DNA from: Lophium mytilinum
Taxonomy: Eukaryota > Ascomycota > Dothideomycetes > Mytilinidiales > Mytilinidiaceae
Assembly: GCA_010093605.1 (NCBI GenBank)
Contig: MU004185.1
Span: 1,323,334 to 1,387,333, forward strand
Direction: 5' to 3'
DNA: 64,000 nt
Shown: one piece after another, positions 52,323 through 63,319 of the stretch
Position numbering within the stretch: the first letter of the stretch is position 1
How the letters are laid out: each line of letters starts with the position of its first letter
Notes under the pieces: generated by a model
Told to the model about the DNA's origin: nothing
What the model saw: only the letters and a program-made list of their open reading frames with translations
Databases searched by the model: none
Program-made: the position numbers and the translations under genes

Positions 52323-54482
52323 ATCGTCCTCCAATCCTCCCTCGTAATCCGCTCCTCCCGCAACAAATCCATCTCCTCCCCCCACATCACCCTCCCCGTG
52401 CCCCTCCCCGCCGGCACCGCAAAAAACGCCGCTTTAAGCGCGGGCGCCGCATCCGAGTACACCGCGTCATGAATCCGCATCTCCTCCGCCGGCCACTCCC
52501 CCTCCTCCACACACCGCGTCTCCTCGCGCAGGATGATCCGCGCCACGCTCGCCGCGCTCGTCGACGTCGTCCAGAGCCCTTCGCGGCGCGGATACTGGCG
52601 CAGCAGGGACAGAGCGTCACGGCGGACGTGGGGGTGGCGGCAGCGGTGGGCGATGAAGTAGACGGGGGCGATGAGCTGGGGCTCGAAGGAGAAGACAGGG
52701 CAGGACGGTGTGTCGTCAGGGAGGCCGGCGCCAGACTCGAGGACCTGGGTAGAGAGGGCGAGGGCGAGTTTGAAGGCGGGGAGGTGGGTGTCGTAGGCCA
52801 TCTCGGTGGGGTCCATGCAGCAGGTTAGCCAGATGTGGGTGACGGTGTAGAGGATGCGCAGGACGGTGCTGGCTTCGTGTAGCGAGGGCGTCGTGCAGAT
52901 GGTGGCGGTCGAGGCGTCGAAGGCGGCAAGCCATTGTGGGATCACGGCGCAGAATTGGGCGTGCTCGTCCAGTTCGCCAGGGAAGAAGCCGCAGGGGTCG
53001 TATTTTTTGCGGTTGTATTTCATGATGGTCATTAAGGCGAGGTTCATGATGTCGAAGAGTGAGAGGCGGGCTTCGTGGAGGGTGGAGAATTTGTCTGGTA
53101 TATAGAGAACTAGCCCACCCGTGGTAGAGGATGGCGATAGGTAGAGTTGAGGTGCGCTGTGACCGAAAAGTAGGGCTGTCTAATGGTAGTAGTTCACATG
53201 TCAGCCGTTCTGCTATAGAGAAGGGGATTTTAGGATAGAATCTGGATCTTCGGACGTCCTGGGGTGCCACTTAAATCGTGTTCAAGACACCATTGGGGCT
53301 TAATCTGGTGCATAAAGGGACTGGACTGTGTGCTCAAACGCGAACTTAAGTAGGTGCTGAAACACGACCTGTGAAATAATGACACCAGAGGACTCTGGTA
53401 TATGTGATACGACCTTACATACCATTGTGAACCGTGCGAAAGCTGGCACCAGCTTGTCTTCTACAAAGGTAAGAGTAGTGCTCTCTGGTGAAGTAAGCAG
53501 CTTTTGCGAAGCTGAAGGTATACCAAGCCGTCTTCGAGCTCGAAGCGTCGCTAGTATGTCCAGACCACTCAAGAAGTGTGCCATGGCGAACTCGGTGTGC
53601 TCAGCGCGTAGTATTTCCATGCATACAAAAAGGATGCAGGTAACCAAAGATATCTCTAAAGCGTTCGATTCTATCTGCATACGAGCGATTAGACATCTAA
53701 TAGCCTCGTTATAGTGTTTCAAGTAGAACCTCTTTCCTTGAGCTGGCAGAACAAGCGGGCATGCTGTTTGCCGCTGTTCCATTCCCCTCTCGTACAGATA
53801 GCTTATGACCATAGTCGCATGTCGTATAGCTGGCTCTACGGAAGCGAACTGGAGCACTATCCGCATCCAAAGATCCGAATCGAGATTTCCAGATAGCCTA
53901 GGACCGGCGCGATGGAAGTAATAGTTTAGATACCGTGACTCTTCAGGGCTGCCAGCCAGGGAATGGAGGGACTTGTCCGCTCTGATAAAAGGTTTGATGG
54001 TACTTTGGTTGAAATTCACAAAGCTACGTCCGACCGGCGAGGTTGAGTACCCATCGCACTTTCTTCCTGTGCTTGTGCATCTGTGATATGTGAGTTAACA
54101 GCTTGCGTTATCACTGGAAAAATGATTACCTTAGGCAATGGGGTTTCGCCTCGTCACACTTGATTTTTCGAATTCTGGACGAGGGTTATTACGAATTCTA
54201 AGTAATGATAGAGTATAAGAATTGTGAATTCGGTCTTGCGATTGCGAACTGTGGATCGTGAATGGAGCGAAAGAAAAGTAAGAAATGGGTTTCAGAGTTC
54301 CGGCCTACATACTTGCAGGTTTCGCAGCCAGTCCTGACCTTCGCGTTCGGCCTCCGCGCCTTTATTCTGCAACTTGATTTGGTAGACCCTCCCATGACAA
54401 AGGATCTAGAACTGGAGGATGTCTTTTCTAGAATTGCGTACAGCTGTGTGCTGCTCTCTGAAGCGCCGTGATGCGCCGTCAT
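52316..54482 (-). CDS. Zn2Cys6 fungal transcription factor
   Basis: Four exons on the minus strand: 54482-54313, 54174-54130, 54080-53423 and 53179-52316, giving 578 aa. The zinc cluster is assembled from three exons. Cysteines 53, 56, 63, 70, 73 and 80 give C-x2-C-x6-C-x6-C-x2-C-x6-C exactly (TGCETCKIRKIKCDEAKPHC then LRCTSTGRKC). After it comes a region typical of the fungal-specific regulator fold: LWMRIVLQFASVEPAIRHAT, LEISLVTCILFVCMEILRAE and ALLFGHSAPQLYL. The C-terminus is VMWGEEMDLLREERITREDW. The third intron (53422-53180, 243 nt) is long and was accepted because frame, GTATGT donor and protein context agree. The stop codon is at 52316-52318, inside the last satellite copy. Target genes are unknown; no gene cluster is seen nearby. 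Confidence 0.86.
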
Positions 54483-55257
54483 GGATCTAAACGAGTTGGA
54501 AGCAATGAATTGTGAACGGCTGGTAAAGTAGCGGGGCCAATCTAGACGACGGTATTTCTCAATCTTTTCGCCAACGTCGGAGCGACAGTACTGTATTGGC
54601 TACAACTTTCTGAAAACATATCGGAGTACGGACGGTCGATTGCGGCCTGGCAAGAAGGAGGTGGCGGAGCTTCGGCTGCCCTAGTACGATTTGAGGATCC
54701 TTGTCACCCACGATACATCCTGGTGTGACTGGAAACTCAATTCACTCAACTATTCATAGCATACTGGCGAGCCTTAAGCAATCGCATACCAGTGCGTGAT
54801 AAAGAACCAAGATCTGAATTTGTGCGGTCTTTGCAACTAGATGACGTGCCTCGACAGGTTTTGGAAACTCCAAAAACGACGCCAAAGTCAGCGCAGTGGA
54901 GGTTAGGGTACCATTTAGCTAACTGAAGACAGTCTACCTAAGGCACTTCTCACAGTGGTGGCAAGAGAGCAAAAATTGAAGCCAGAGAAGTCGTATATCC
55001 TTATGTTCAAACTTACTACCCAGCCCTGCATCCGGGAGAGCCTTGAGGAGTTAGTCTTCGGACGATGTGAAGCACTTTATCAATCCCTGTTTAAGCCAAA
55101 AAGATGTATGAGACAATATGAGTGTATGGTACTGAAGCTAAGAAGCTCAAGAGCAATTCGAGGAACTACCAAATGTGTGAAGTAGGCTGGAAGCGTGATA
55201 TTTGGTAGAAGAAGCTGATTTTGCACCCTTTCGCTCCTAGCTCACACTTCCGATTGT
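54483..55257. other. Gene-free interval upstream of the Zn2Cys6 gene
   Basis: About 775 bp between the Zn2Cys6 start and the stop of the USB1 gene. An open frame at 54955-55185 has no domain. No repeats were noticed. Confidence 0.45.
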
Positions 55258-56480
55258 TCAAAGCCCCAGCATGCCGTGGGAATCGTCTAGCTTTTTGGCC
55301 GGAGCTAGGGGCACCAAACTGACCGCATTCCCGATCTTGACCTTCACGCCCTCCAATCGCACCTTCATAGCCCTAACTTCCTTGTCTAGGAACGCCTCCA
55401 CGTCCGGACCTTGCAACAAGTCTGTATATGCAGTGCCCGGGTCTTCCAATGTCCACGCTATGCTGATATGGAAAGCTTCCGACCGATCCTGGGGAGCTTC
55501 GACCTTCGTTGAGCTAGTAGAGCGTCTCGAACGTCGCCTCTTCTTTCTATGCTTCCGCCCCTCTGCATTTTCGATCTCATCCTTGATGTTCTCACTGCTG
55601 CCAGATCCAGAGTACAGTTCCGGCTGCCTAAACTCGACGGCGGTCGCGTTGCAAGCATCCAACAGCTTGTTAAGCTCATCCCCCTCCGGCTGCGCGAGAC
55701 CAAGCACCAGGAACCACCGCGTGCGTTCGTAATTAGGGACCCATTTCAGGGCTGTAGCTTCGGTATCGAAGGGGCGGACAGCGGCTTTGCGGATGTTGGT
55801 GGTTAGAGTGGCGAGAAGTGATTCGCGTTGAGTTGCGACGAGGACGAGCGAGCGCGAGAGGGAGATGTGGAGAGGCAGAGGCGTGCCGAGGGGTGAGAGG
55901 AGGGACGAGTGGATCCCGGGGTCGCTATCTGACAGTTCTTGTGCATGTTCGGCCTTTTGGACGAGGCTGATGAGAGTGCTGAGGGTGGTGGATTCTGTGA
56001 GTGTGGGGTGCCCTCGGGGCGTAATTAGCTAGATTCGATACGTTGATGTGCATTGCAAGCATTTGTTCTGATGCCTCAGAATACGTATCCGGAGCTAGAT
56101 ACAGGGTCGACAATTCAATCATAGCTAAACTCGTGGGGCCACCTCAGAGTGGTATGTGTACACAGATGGGTGACGAGGCATTGTAGAAGCAGGTTGCGGA
56201 GTGAGGGCTTACACTCTAGATAGACGTGGGTTAACCAATTGCCTTCTTTATGCGGAATTGCGCGCTTCCGGCCGCCATGAAGACTCGAGTCGTCACGCGT
56301 GGAGCGACGCGTGTCAGTAGCGTAGAGGTCGTAGAAGGCTGAGGGAAGTGGAGGGAGCTCGGAGGGAGCTTCAGCCTCATCCCGCGTGCGCTTCAACGCA
56401 TTCGTGTCGTTTTGATGCTGAAGGTCTGCGGGGGTGCCATTGCTCTCGTCTTCAGAATCAGAGTAGTTGACCAGCGGCAT
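55258..56480 (-). CDS. USB1: USB1/Mpn1-type U6 snRNA phosphodiesterase
   Basis: Minus strand. The N-terminal exon (56480 to about 56215) encodes MPLVNYSDSEDES, then LPPLPSAFYDLYATDT, DDSSLHGGRKRAIPHKEGNW and THVYLE, all typical of fungal Usb1. The last exon (about 55978-55258) has LPLHISLSRSLVL and AFHISIAWTLEDPG, the two HxS catalytic motifs of the 2H phosphoesterase fold, plus VPNYERTRWFLVLGLAQPEG. Usb1 trims the oligo-U tail of U6 snRNA and leaves a 2',3'-cyclic or 3' phosphate. The stretch 56214-55979 between the exons is not resolved. A direct splice GA-C in frame is possible, and so is a tiny exon around 56142-56131 encoding EWPH. An acidic/basic insertion (GRKHRKKRRRSRRST) sits near residue 180. 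A second start codon lies one codon upstream (56483). Confidence 0.85.
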
Positions 56481-56483
56481 CAA

Positions 56484-56827
56484 GTTGGAGTGGGTGGAGC
56501 TTGGTGGAGGAGTGCAGGCCGGCTCCGATCTGAGCTACCTTGTTAGCGGTTCAGCCTAAGTCGAGCCCTATCGACTGGTTCAGGGCCCTCTGCGACCCAA
56601 GCTCCTGGACGAAGCGGGCCCTGCGAGAGGTGACGTTTTCAGGATGACATACGCGTCCCTGCCAGGGCATGCCCAACCGTTTTCCTGTTCTCTCACGTTG
56701 CCTGAGACTCTTCTGCATATACACCCGCAAGCCACCTTGACTGAAACGCTTCTGCATATCACCCGCAGAGCCACCTCATTGCACGCTCTCACCAAAACAT
56801 CGCAACACTCCACCTCCGACACTCGAC
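56484..56827. other. Divergent promoter interval USB1/PAL1
   Basis: About 345 bp between divergent starts. A duplicated CTTCTGCATATNACCCGCA word is seen at about 56708-56775. No gene. Confidence 0.45.
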
Positions 56828-58190
56828 ATGGCCGCCGAAAAGGATTGGGTGAGTACGAGAGACACTATTTCGCACTTCATGCTGACAATCACAGGCTACA
56901 CATGCCCTGATAGACCCGCTCATCGAGCCCGACCCCAGCGACGAGACTGGTCTCAACTCTCACTTCCGCTCGACCTTTGCGCCCCGGAAGAGCTCTCCTT
57001 CTTCTCCGCCGGCATCCGCGTCGTTGAAAGAGAGCCCTCAAGTCCATGTCCGCTCCCAAGATACGGGCAGCTCTGCCAACTCCAACAATCCCTTCCGCCG
57101 CAGCATGAACTCCCCGACGCCCAGGTCTCCTAATCTCAACCATTCCCGTGGAGCCAGCCTCAACAGCCACAATGGCTACCCGTCTCCGCCGCAATCCGCA
57201 AGCCCGCGCCGGGAGCGATTTCCTCGCTACGAAGAAAAGCATGCCTCGCACCGCGAGCAAGCATTCGGCGCGTATTCTGCAGGTCGACCTCGCGGAAGCA
57301 GCCAGCCAGATCCCCTCTCCACATCCAAGCAATTTGAAGGCAGAGGCAGCGGCATTGCTCGCAACAACTCCCTGAGTGAACGCTATCCTGGTGACCACTC
57401 GAACCGCCCTCTGGACCTCATCCGCAATGACGAGAAGCGAGCCCATCGCTCGCCCCATCTGCGCAAGAAGCACCATCCAGGCGCCGACTCGATTGATCGT
57501 CTTGACATGACCACTTCCGCGTACCATCATGAAGGACCATATGATGCTGCTCTGCTTGCGCGTAACACGAGCTATAAGAGTAGCCCTGTTGCTGCCATTG
57601 CTCGCACTAATGAGGAGGCCTTGAGAGCGACTCCCCGCGAAAACGTCATTGACGCCATCTCCCGACATCGCCCACTGGAGGGAGTAGCAAATATGCCTCC
57701 CGGAGTACCGGATAGGTTCGGACGAGTTTTGAATTATGAAGAGGGCGCCGATTTGCAGAGAGAGCCGGGTGGGGACTACAGGCGCTGGCCTGGTGTGGTA
57801 AGTTTTTTTGTTTCTATCACGTGACTTACACACTACCTCGGAGTCGCCTGGTCATACCTGAATATGCTAACAATCGATTAGACCTACCTTGATGGGGATC
57901 TCAAAGGCAAAGGCGAGCCCTCTTACTCAATCGAGAAGGCTCTGAAGGACCACAAGACCCACGGCGAAGATGGCATTGAATTGAAGACGCGCTCTCGCAA
58001 CAAGTCTCTTAGCCACGCCGACGACCCTGCCGTGGCAAGCGGAAGCAGCGCCGGCGTCAGTACCGGCAATGGTGATCAGAGCTATGCAGACTGGGAAGGC
58101 GATATGAAACGCAGCAATACCACAGGGCGCAAGCTCTCGGGTAATCTGAAGAAGAGGTTTGGAAGCCTGAGGAAGCGCAATGCGTCTTAA
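56828..58190 (+). CDS. PAL1: Pal1-family cell morphology protein
   Basis: Three exons, 56828-56848, 56895-57797 and 57882-58190, giving 410 aa. The first exon encodes only MAAEKDW. Residues 9-140 are Ser/Pro/Asn rich. The conserved Pal1 core lies at about 195-270: RKKHHPGADSIDRLDMTTSA, YHHEGPYDAALLARN, SPVAAIARTNEEALRATP and a PLEGVANMPPG end. TYLDGDLKGKGEPSYSIEKA and a basic C-terminus (SGNLKKRFGSLRKRNAS) follow. Pal1 in fission yeast localises to growing tips and septa and helps keep a cylindrical cell shape; it interacts with Sla2-type endocytic proteins. A TCACGTGAC word lies in the second intron (about 57818). The call rests on the unusual HHPGAD-ID-LD and YHHEGPYDA motifs and is firm. 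Confidence 0.9.
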
Positions 58191-59586
58191 ATTTGCTCTA
58201 GGGGTCTCTACACATGGTCTCTAAATTCGCACCTATGTAATTCCAGTACGACGTTCATCGAGAAACAGCTTTCTCTCCTTTGTGCGATTTCAGCCGCATA
58301 CAGCCTTAAGTTGGAAACCCTACCATCCAGGCTACAGAGAAGGGACGTATATATCTAAGCCTTACTTGGAAGTTGGCTCTTGTTGAAAGCAGCCACTTTT
58401 ATTTGTGACCTTTCCTACATATATACTATATAGACTTATGATACCAATTAACGATAGACGTGTGTATCACAGTCAAAACTCACATGCTAGATCAGAGTAT
58501 GCTAACATACCGTGGCTTATGGATTGCTAAATCAAGAGGTCAGATTGCAAAGGCATGTCAGTTTATTCTCGACTTTGCACTCGGCGAAAGGCTTGGTATA
58601 ACCATATGTCAGCGTGGTGGCGCACTTCCCGGACACTTCTCGGATTTCTCACCATCATCACGCTCGAGAGCTTCCCGCAGCCCTGCTGGCTGTGCAGCAT
58701 AGTTGTCGCGCACTCCGCGCAGAACTGTGGCGTTATTGTGACGCCTCTCAAGAATATGGGGTTTTGCATCTAGGTACAGCGAGTTGGTGCAGGATATGGA
58801 GGTCTATCAACCTCACTTGACGTAGCACATGCACGTTGATAATCCTGCATCTTGTACTATCATTCTATTCAGCTGGTTTCTATTACTTAAAAGTCGATCC
58901 TGTCCCATTTCAGCGAATCGGCGTCGTGCGATGGCCACGGTAAGCAAAGGTGTGATATACGAGGTGGGTGGGTTCTGGGGCTGACAATTACCAGGCTCAT
59001 ACTTGGATCGATCTTGGCCATCACGCACGATGCCCGCAGTTTGGACCAAGATCCAATTGACCCTCGCCGCTCTCTTTTTGCACCTTTATCTAAAGCCCAT
59101 TATCTCATTGCAACGATAGTGGAGGGTTGAGTTCACCGGACAATGCAATGAGTTCGCATCACTGTCTAATCAGCATCTTGCGTTACCCCAACTGGGCAAA
59201 TGAATTAGCACCCCCGTCTAATCAGCATCGTGCGTTACCCCAGAAGGGCAAAAGGTGTAAAGGCAATCTTCAGCCTTAAAAAAGGCAGACCGCTGTTGTT
59301 GGTCCTTGGCGCACCCGCGTTCGGTGTACAGCAGTTCTTCAGCTCGGGCGATCCAACGCTTGTGCTGGTCAGCCAATGGCACAGGGGGTTTTTCATGCAC
59401 CTCACCTTCTAGGGTAAGATCTGTCATGGTTGGCAAAATGTATTCGTAGTTGCATGCATGTATTAGCGACTTGGCCACCTAGTATAAACACAGCCTTGAA
59501 TCAGCAGCCACTTCTTCGCATCATATCCTTACTTTCATATATTGACTCACACCTTTGATATATTACTTAGAGAGTTGGGAAGTCAA
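58191..59586. other. Gene-free interval with a 52-bp duplication
   Basis: About 1.4 kb between PAL1 and the membrane protein gene. It includes the tandem duplication listed at 59164-59256. Open frames of 60-86 codons have no domain. Confidence 0.45.
59164..59256 (+). repeat. Two-copy tandem duplication, 52-bp unit
   Basis: Both copies start GTCTAATCAGCATC, continue TGCGTTACCCCA and then GGGCAAA. Copy 1 starts at 59164, copy 2 at 59216 and is shorter. Confidence 0.85.
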
Positions 59587-61464
59587 ATGGACAATCGCAA
59601 TATCGTGGACTCAATCTCAGAAAGGGATGACGAGCTCGACTCCCTAATGGCTTCATACAAGAACCTCCAAGATGACACATGGTCCGACGTTGAAACAAAA
59701 CCTCGAAGGTCCAATCACATCCCAGAGAAGAAAATACCCACGGACGGCCTCCTGGAATTCAAAGAACCTTTGAGATGGCATCTTCGCGGCCTCTTATTCT
59801 ACTCAATTGGTATCCTCGCTCTTCTCGGGTGGGTCTACTCAGGGCCTTCTTATGACCGCTGGTCAAGACGGGTCCTACGCACCGGCAACCTAAAGGTCGA
59901 CCAGTTCTACTCCGGCGTCGCATCCGTCGCCATCTTCGTCCCCGTCGCCGCCCTCGTTGGCCAGATCTGCCTCGAGTTCGGCTTACTCCACCCCTTCTCA
60001 ATTGCCCACAGGACACCAGTATCAGCAGCGGACCTCGATAGGATGATCGACACCGGACCGTTCTCCCTACTCACCGTCTGGAAATACTCACGCGCACGCG
60101 CAGCCATGCTGGCGACCATCATGTTGATAGGCACCGCCATAGTCCCCGTCAGCTCCCTCCTCCTGAACGTGGACTGGTACTCGCCGCAAACGCACCAACA
60201 CGGCGTCGTTGGCCTGCCCGTGCTCCAGCCCGCCGAAGGTCTACTCAGCATGTCCAAGATGATGGGCTACTCCGGCTCCGGCCCACTCGTCAGCCACTTC
60301 GACGAGACCGACTTCGTGCTGGAGATGATAACCGACACACACAAAGGCGCCATCATCAGCCGGCGCGGCGGCCTCAGCACCGCGGACGCCCAACTGGGCC
60401 CCATCTCCACCATGAACATCTCCTTCTCCCAGGGCGTGCAATACACCGGCCTCGTATCTTTCACCTGGAGCTCCGCATGCGAAAACGCCAACGACGAGAT
60501 CCACTACACCGCCGCCCTCTCCGACGACAAGCCCAGCGTCAACTTCACCTGGCCCGACGGCACAACCAACACCACCACCCCGGGAAACATGCCCATCTTC
60601 ATGTGGAGCGCGTCGCCCAAAACCCCGAGCGGCATCCCCCTCGGCGGCACCACCTACATCGCGCAAGCCTCCCTCATGCGCAACTACACCCCCTCCGCCC
60701 TCAGCACCGCCGACGGCATCACCCCCGCGCCGCTCCCGGGTGTCTGGATCTCGCGCGTCAAATGCACGCCCGCGATGCGCTGGCACGTGAGCGCGTGCAC
60801 TGCCGACGGGCGCGCCATGCAGAACTGCAGCGACGCGGCGGGGGCGAACACGACGGCGCTGGACACGGTGGCGCTGGACACGTTGTCAGGCTACATGACC
60901 GCCGTGCCGTGGCTGCTGTACCTGCGCAACGATTACACGTTCCGCATGACGCTGGAGCCGTTCTACGTGATGCCGACGACGGGGCATTACGAGCGCATCT
61001 TAGGGGTGCTGGCGGAGTCCATCGCGGCGGTGGCGACGGCGGGGTATTTTGGCACGGCGACGGTGGCGACGGTGGGGGAGGAGCCGCGGTTGGTGTATGT
61101 GGTGCGGGTGTATGTGTTGTTTATTTTGCTGGGGCTGGTTTATGTGGTCGTGGGGTTGAGTGCGGCGGATTTGGGGTATAGTCGGGCGAAGCGGTTGCCG
61201 TTTCGCAAGGCGACGTTTTTGACGATTGCGTATGCGGTGCATGGGAGGGGTGTGGATTGGGACGATGGGTGTGGGTGTGTGATGAGTCGGGCGGAGTTGC
61301 GGAGGCGGAATCAGATGGAGCTGCGGTATGGGATTGATGTGAAGGATCGGCTGCATGTTGGGTTTGCGGGGGAGGTAAAGGGGTGGGGAGGGAGAGGGGA
61401 GGACGAGGAGAACGGGGCTGGGGATAGGGAAGAGGAGGGATATGAGCAGATTGAGATTTCTTGA
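59587..61464 (+). CDS. Multi-pass membrane protein of unknown function
   Basis: Single exon of 625 aa starting MDNRNIVDSISERDD. Hydrophobic segments lie at about residues 67-85 (RGLLFYSIGILALLGWVYS), 109-131, 172-192 and, near the C-terminus, around 525-550 (VYVLFILLGLVYVVVGLSA). Between the third segment and the C-terminal ones lies a long polar region with many N-glycosylation sequons (NMSFS, NFTW, NTT, NYTP, NCS), so it is probably lumenal or extracellular. The C-terminal tail is acidic. This layout (short cytosolic N-terminus, three helices, large outside domain, last helix) is typical of a broad class of uncharacterised fungal membrane proteins; I cannot name the family. The frame from about 60.3 kb on is GC-rich, and strong GC at third codon positions supports real coding. 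An in-frame upstream extension lacks an ATG. Confidence 0.8.
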   Translation: MDNRNIVDSISERDDELDSLMASYKNLQDDTWSDVETKPRRSNHIPEKKIPTDGLLEFKEPLRWHLRGLLFYSIGILALLGWVYSGPSYDRWSRRVLRTGNLKVDQFYSGVASVAIFVPVAALVGQICLEFGLLHPFSIAHRTPVSAADLDRMIDTGPFSLLTVWKYSRARAAMLATIMLIGTAIVPVSSLLLNVDWYSPQTHQHGVVGLPVLQPAEGLLSMSKMMGYSGSGPLVSHFDETDFVLEMITDTHKGAIISRRGGLSTADAQLGPISTMNISFSQGVQYTGLVSFTWSSACENANDEIHYTAALSDDKPSVNFTWPDGTTNTTTPGNMPIFMWSASPKTPSGIPLGGTTYIAQASLMRNYTPSALSTADGITPAPLPGVWISRVKCTPAMRWHVSACTADGRAMQNCSDAAGANTTALDTVALDTLSGYMTAVPWLLYLRNDYTFRMTLEPFYVMPTTGHYERILGVLAESIAAVATAGYFGTATVATVGEEPRLVYVVRVYVLFILLGLVYVVVGLSAADLGYSRAKRLPFRKATFLTIAYAVHGRGVDWDDGCGCVMSRAELRRRNQMELRYGIDVKDRLHVGFAGEVKGWGGRGEDEENGAGDREEEGYEQIEIS

Positions 61465-63319
61465 TGATGGAGGTTGGTAATGGTTTATGGTATATGATCT
61501 ACGATTGATGCTGGAATGACGGGAAGAGAGCTGTAGAATGGTGTATACACGCAAAGATGAATAGACGAGCTAAGCAATGTGAGAGATTGACCTACATACG
61601 TTACGGTTTCTATTGTGGAGGTGCCTTCGTAGCTTTTGATATATCTAGACAAGACATCGAGTCCCTACATTTGGAAACTTTTAAACACGCTCTGCGATCC
61701 GCTAGCAGGCGTTTTTCGTCCAGGCATTTCATCTCTCAGCCACGTGTCGGAAAACACGGATGAGACATGCTTATAGAAAATCGTAATATGAGACAGGGCC
61801 GGCACAGCGCCGAGTCAATGATGACGTCCACGAAGGATACGAGAGAGTGGAGTAGAGCTCTGCCACTGCTGACGCTGTACCCACCTTAGGGGGCTACGTA
61901 GTGATGAAGTTGATCGTTACAAGCTATTAATAGGGCTCTGATAGTCAACGACCACTTGAACAATGCGCGTTTGAACGGTCTGCAGAGACCGAGAGAGCGT
62001 GGCAGACGAGAGTCCGGCGAGTCGTCACTCACCAGCCGGGAAGAGCTCGTGTGTGCCCTGTTTGAGAGTCGGATGTGCCCGCAAGGGTGCTCAAGGTGAA
62101 ACACGCGCGCAAGGAATAGTGATGTCGGGAGCAAGGATGCAAGAAAAGCACATGACATCGGCCGATGGGAGGCAGTTGATACTGGGAAGAGCATTGTATT
62201 CCTGTACATAGAGAAGAGAAAGAATCTATGAATAGGAGAAACTTATCGAAACTAGTGATGCTGTTTGGGACGCATTATTTACAGTTTGGATCAAACGGTG
62301 AGGGTCTCGGGCCTGCAGGATGGGCAACCTTGTTGCCGCAGCGACTCCCTCACGGCTCGACACGTCAATGGTGAGGCATGGAGGCTGAGCATCGTGACGT
62401 TTGCAAGGCGATCCAACCAGCATAGTGCCGTCTACCCATTGGCGGCCGCAGGATATCGTGGATTCGTGAGGATGATAGCGGCCGTTGGCGGATGGACATG
62501 CGCAGAGCCCACCCCACATGCGGCGGAGTGCATGCCGTCTCTCGTGCCGCGCGTGGCATCCAACGGCGTGACGGGTGATTTGGATGGGCTGTCGTACCGA
62601 GCTTTGCCTGTGCAACTCTGGTGGCCCAGACGAGGCTGTCGCCGTGGTTTGCGCAACGGCAGACAGGCGGCCGGGTCGAGCGGCTCCATCGAATGGTTCG
62701 AACAGCGGGCCGTCTGGGCATTCCTATACGGCAACTGCTTCATATGTACGATCGGGGAGCGCGCAGTGGAGCGCGTCTTGTCAGCTCGCACGCAGCAGAT
62801 CTCATCTTAACGGCGGTGCGTTCGGCCAGCGAGAGGTCGCAGAGCGGGATCCCCTAGCAGGTCAAGCTTTTTAGCGTCCCTAAAGCAAATTAGCGACTTC
62901 GGTCTGCGTTCCAATAGTTGCCCAGGCAAAATCCACAGCTTCACCCGCCCGTGCGACAGCGAGCCCCGAGCAGCCCCTTCACCTCCTCAAACACTCTGCA
63001 GGAGGGCTTCACGATCCTCAAACACTCTCGCTCGCTGTCCTCACCCCAAGTCACTCGTTCTAGCATTGCATTAGCCTCGTCGATAGCGTTCCTGCGCCCG
63101 CTGCAGTGAGCTAGGTACCGGCTCCTCACATCCCGCGCCACCACCAATCACCACATTCGACCCGTCTGCAACACTCCGCATCCTTGGAAAGCGTCATGCC
63201 CGCCTGGGCTTCCTCCTGACCGTCGTCTCTGGCCTGGCTCTTATCCTCCGACATCACCACCAACACCCACACCTCTACGGAACCCCCTCCTCCCACATCG
63301 CCGTCGCCCGGCTCAGGCA
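61465..63319. other. Gene-free interval
   Basis: About 1.85 kb between two plus-strand genes. Open frames on both strands at 62.2-62.9 kb overlap one another and show no domain. The last 380 bp are C-rich and may be the 5' leader of RAX2. Confidence 0.5.

Noticed and set aside
52085-52828. 247-codon frame antisense to the Zn2Cys6 gene
   Set aside because: Reads the GC-rich third positions of the real gene; His/Pro/Arg-rich, no domain.
60241-61181. Long frames on both strands inside the membrane-protein gene
   Set aside because: Strong GC third-position bias of the real gene opens other frames; the translations are repetitive Gly/Ala/His/Arg.
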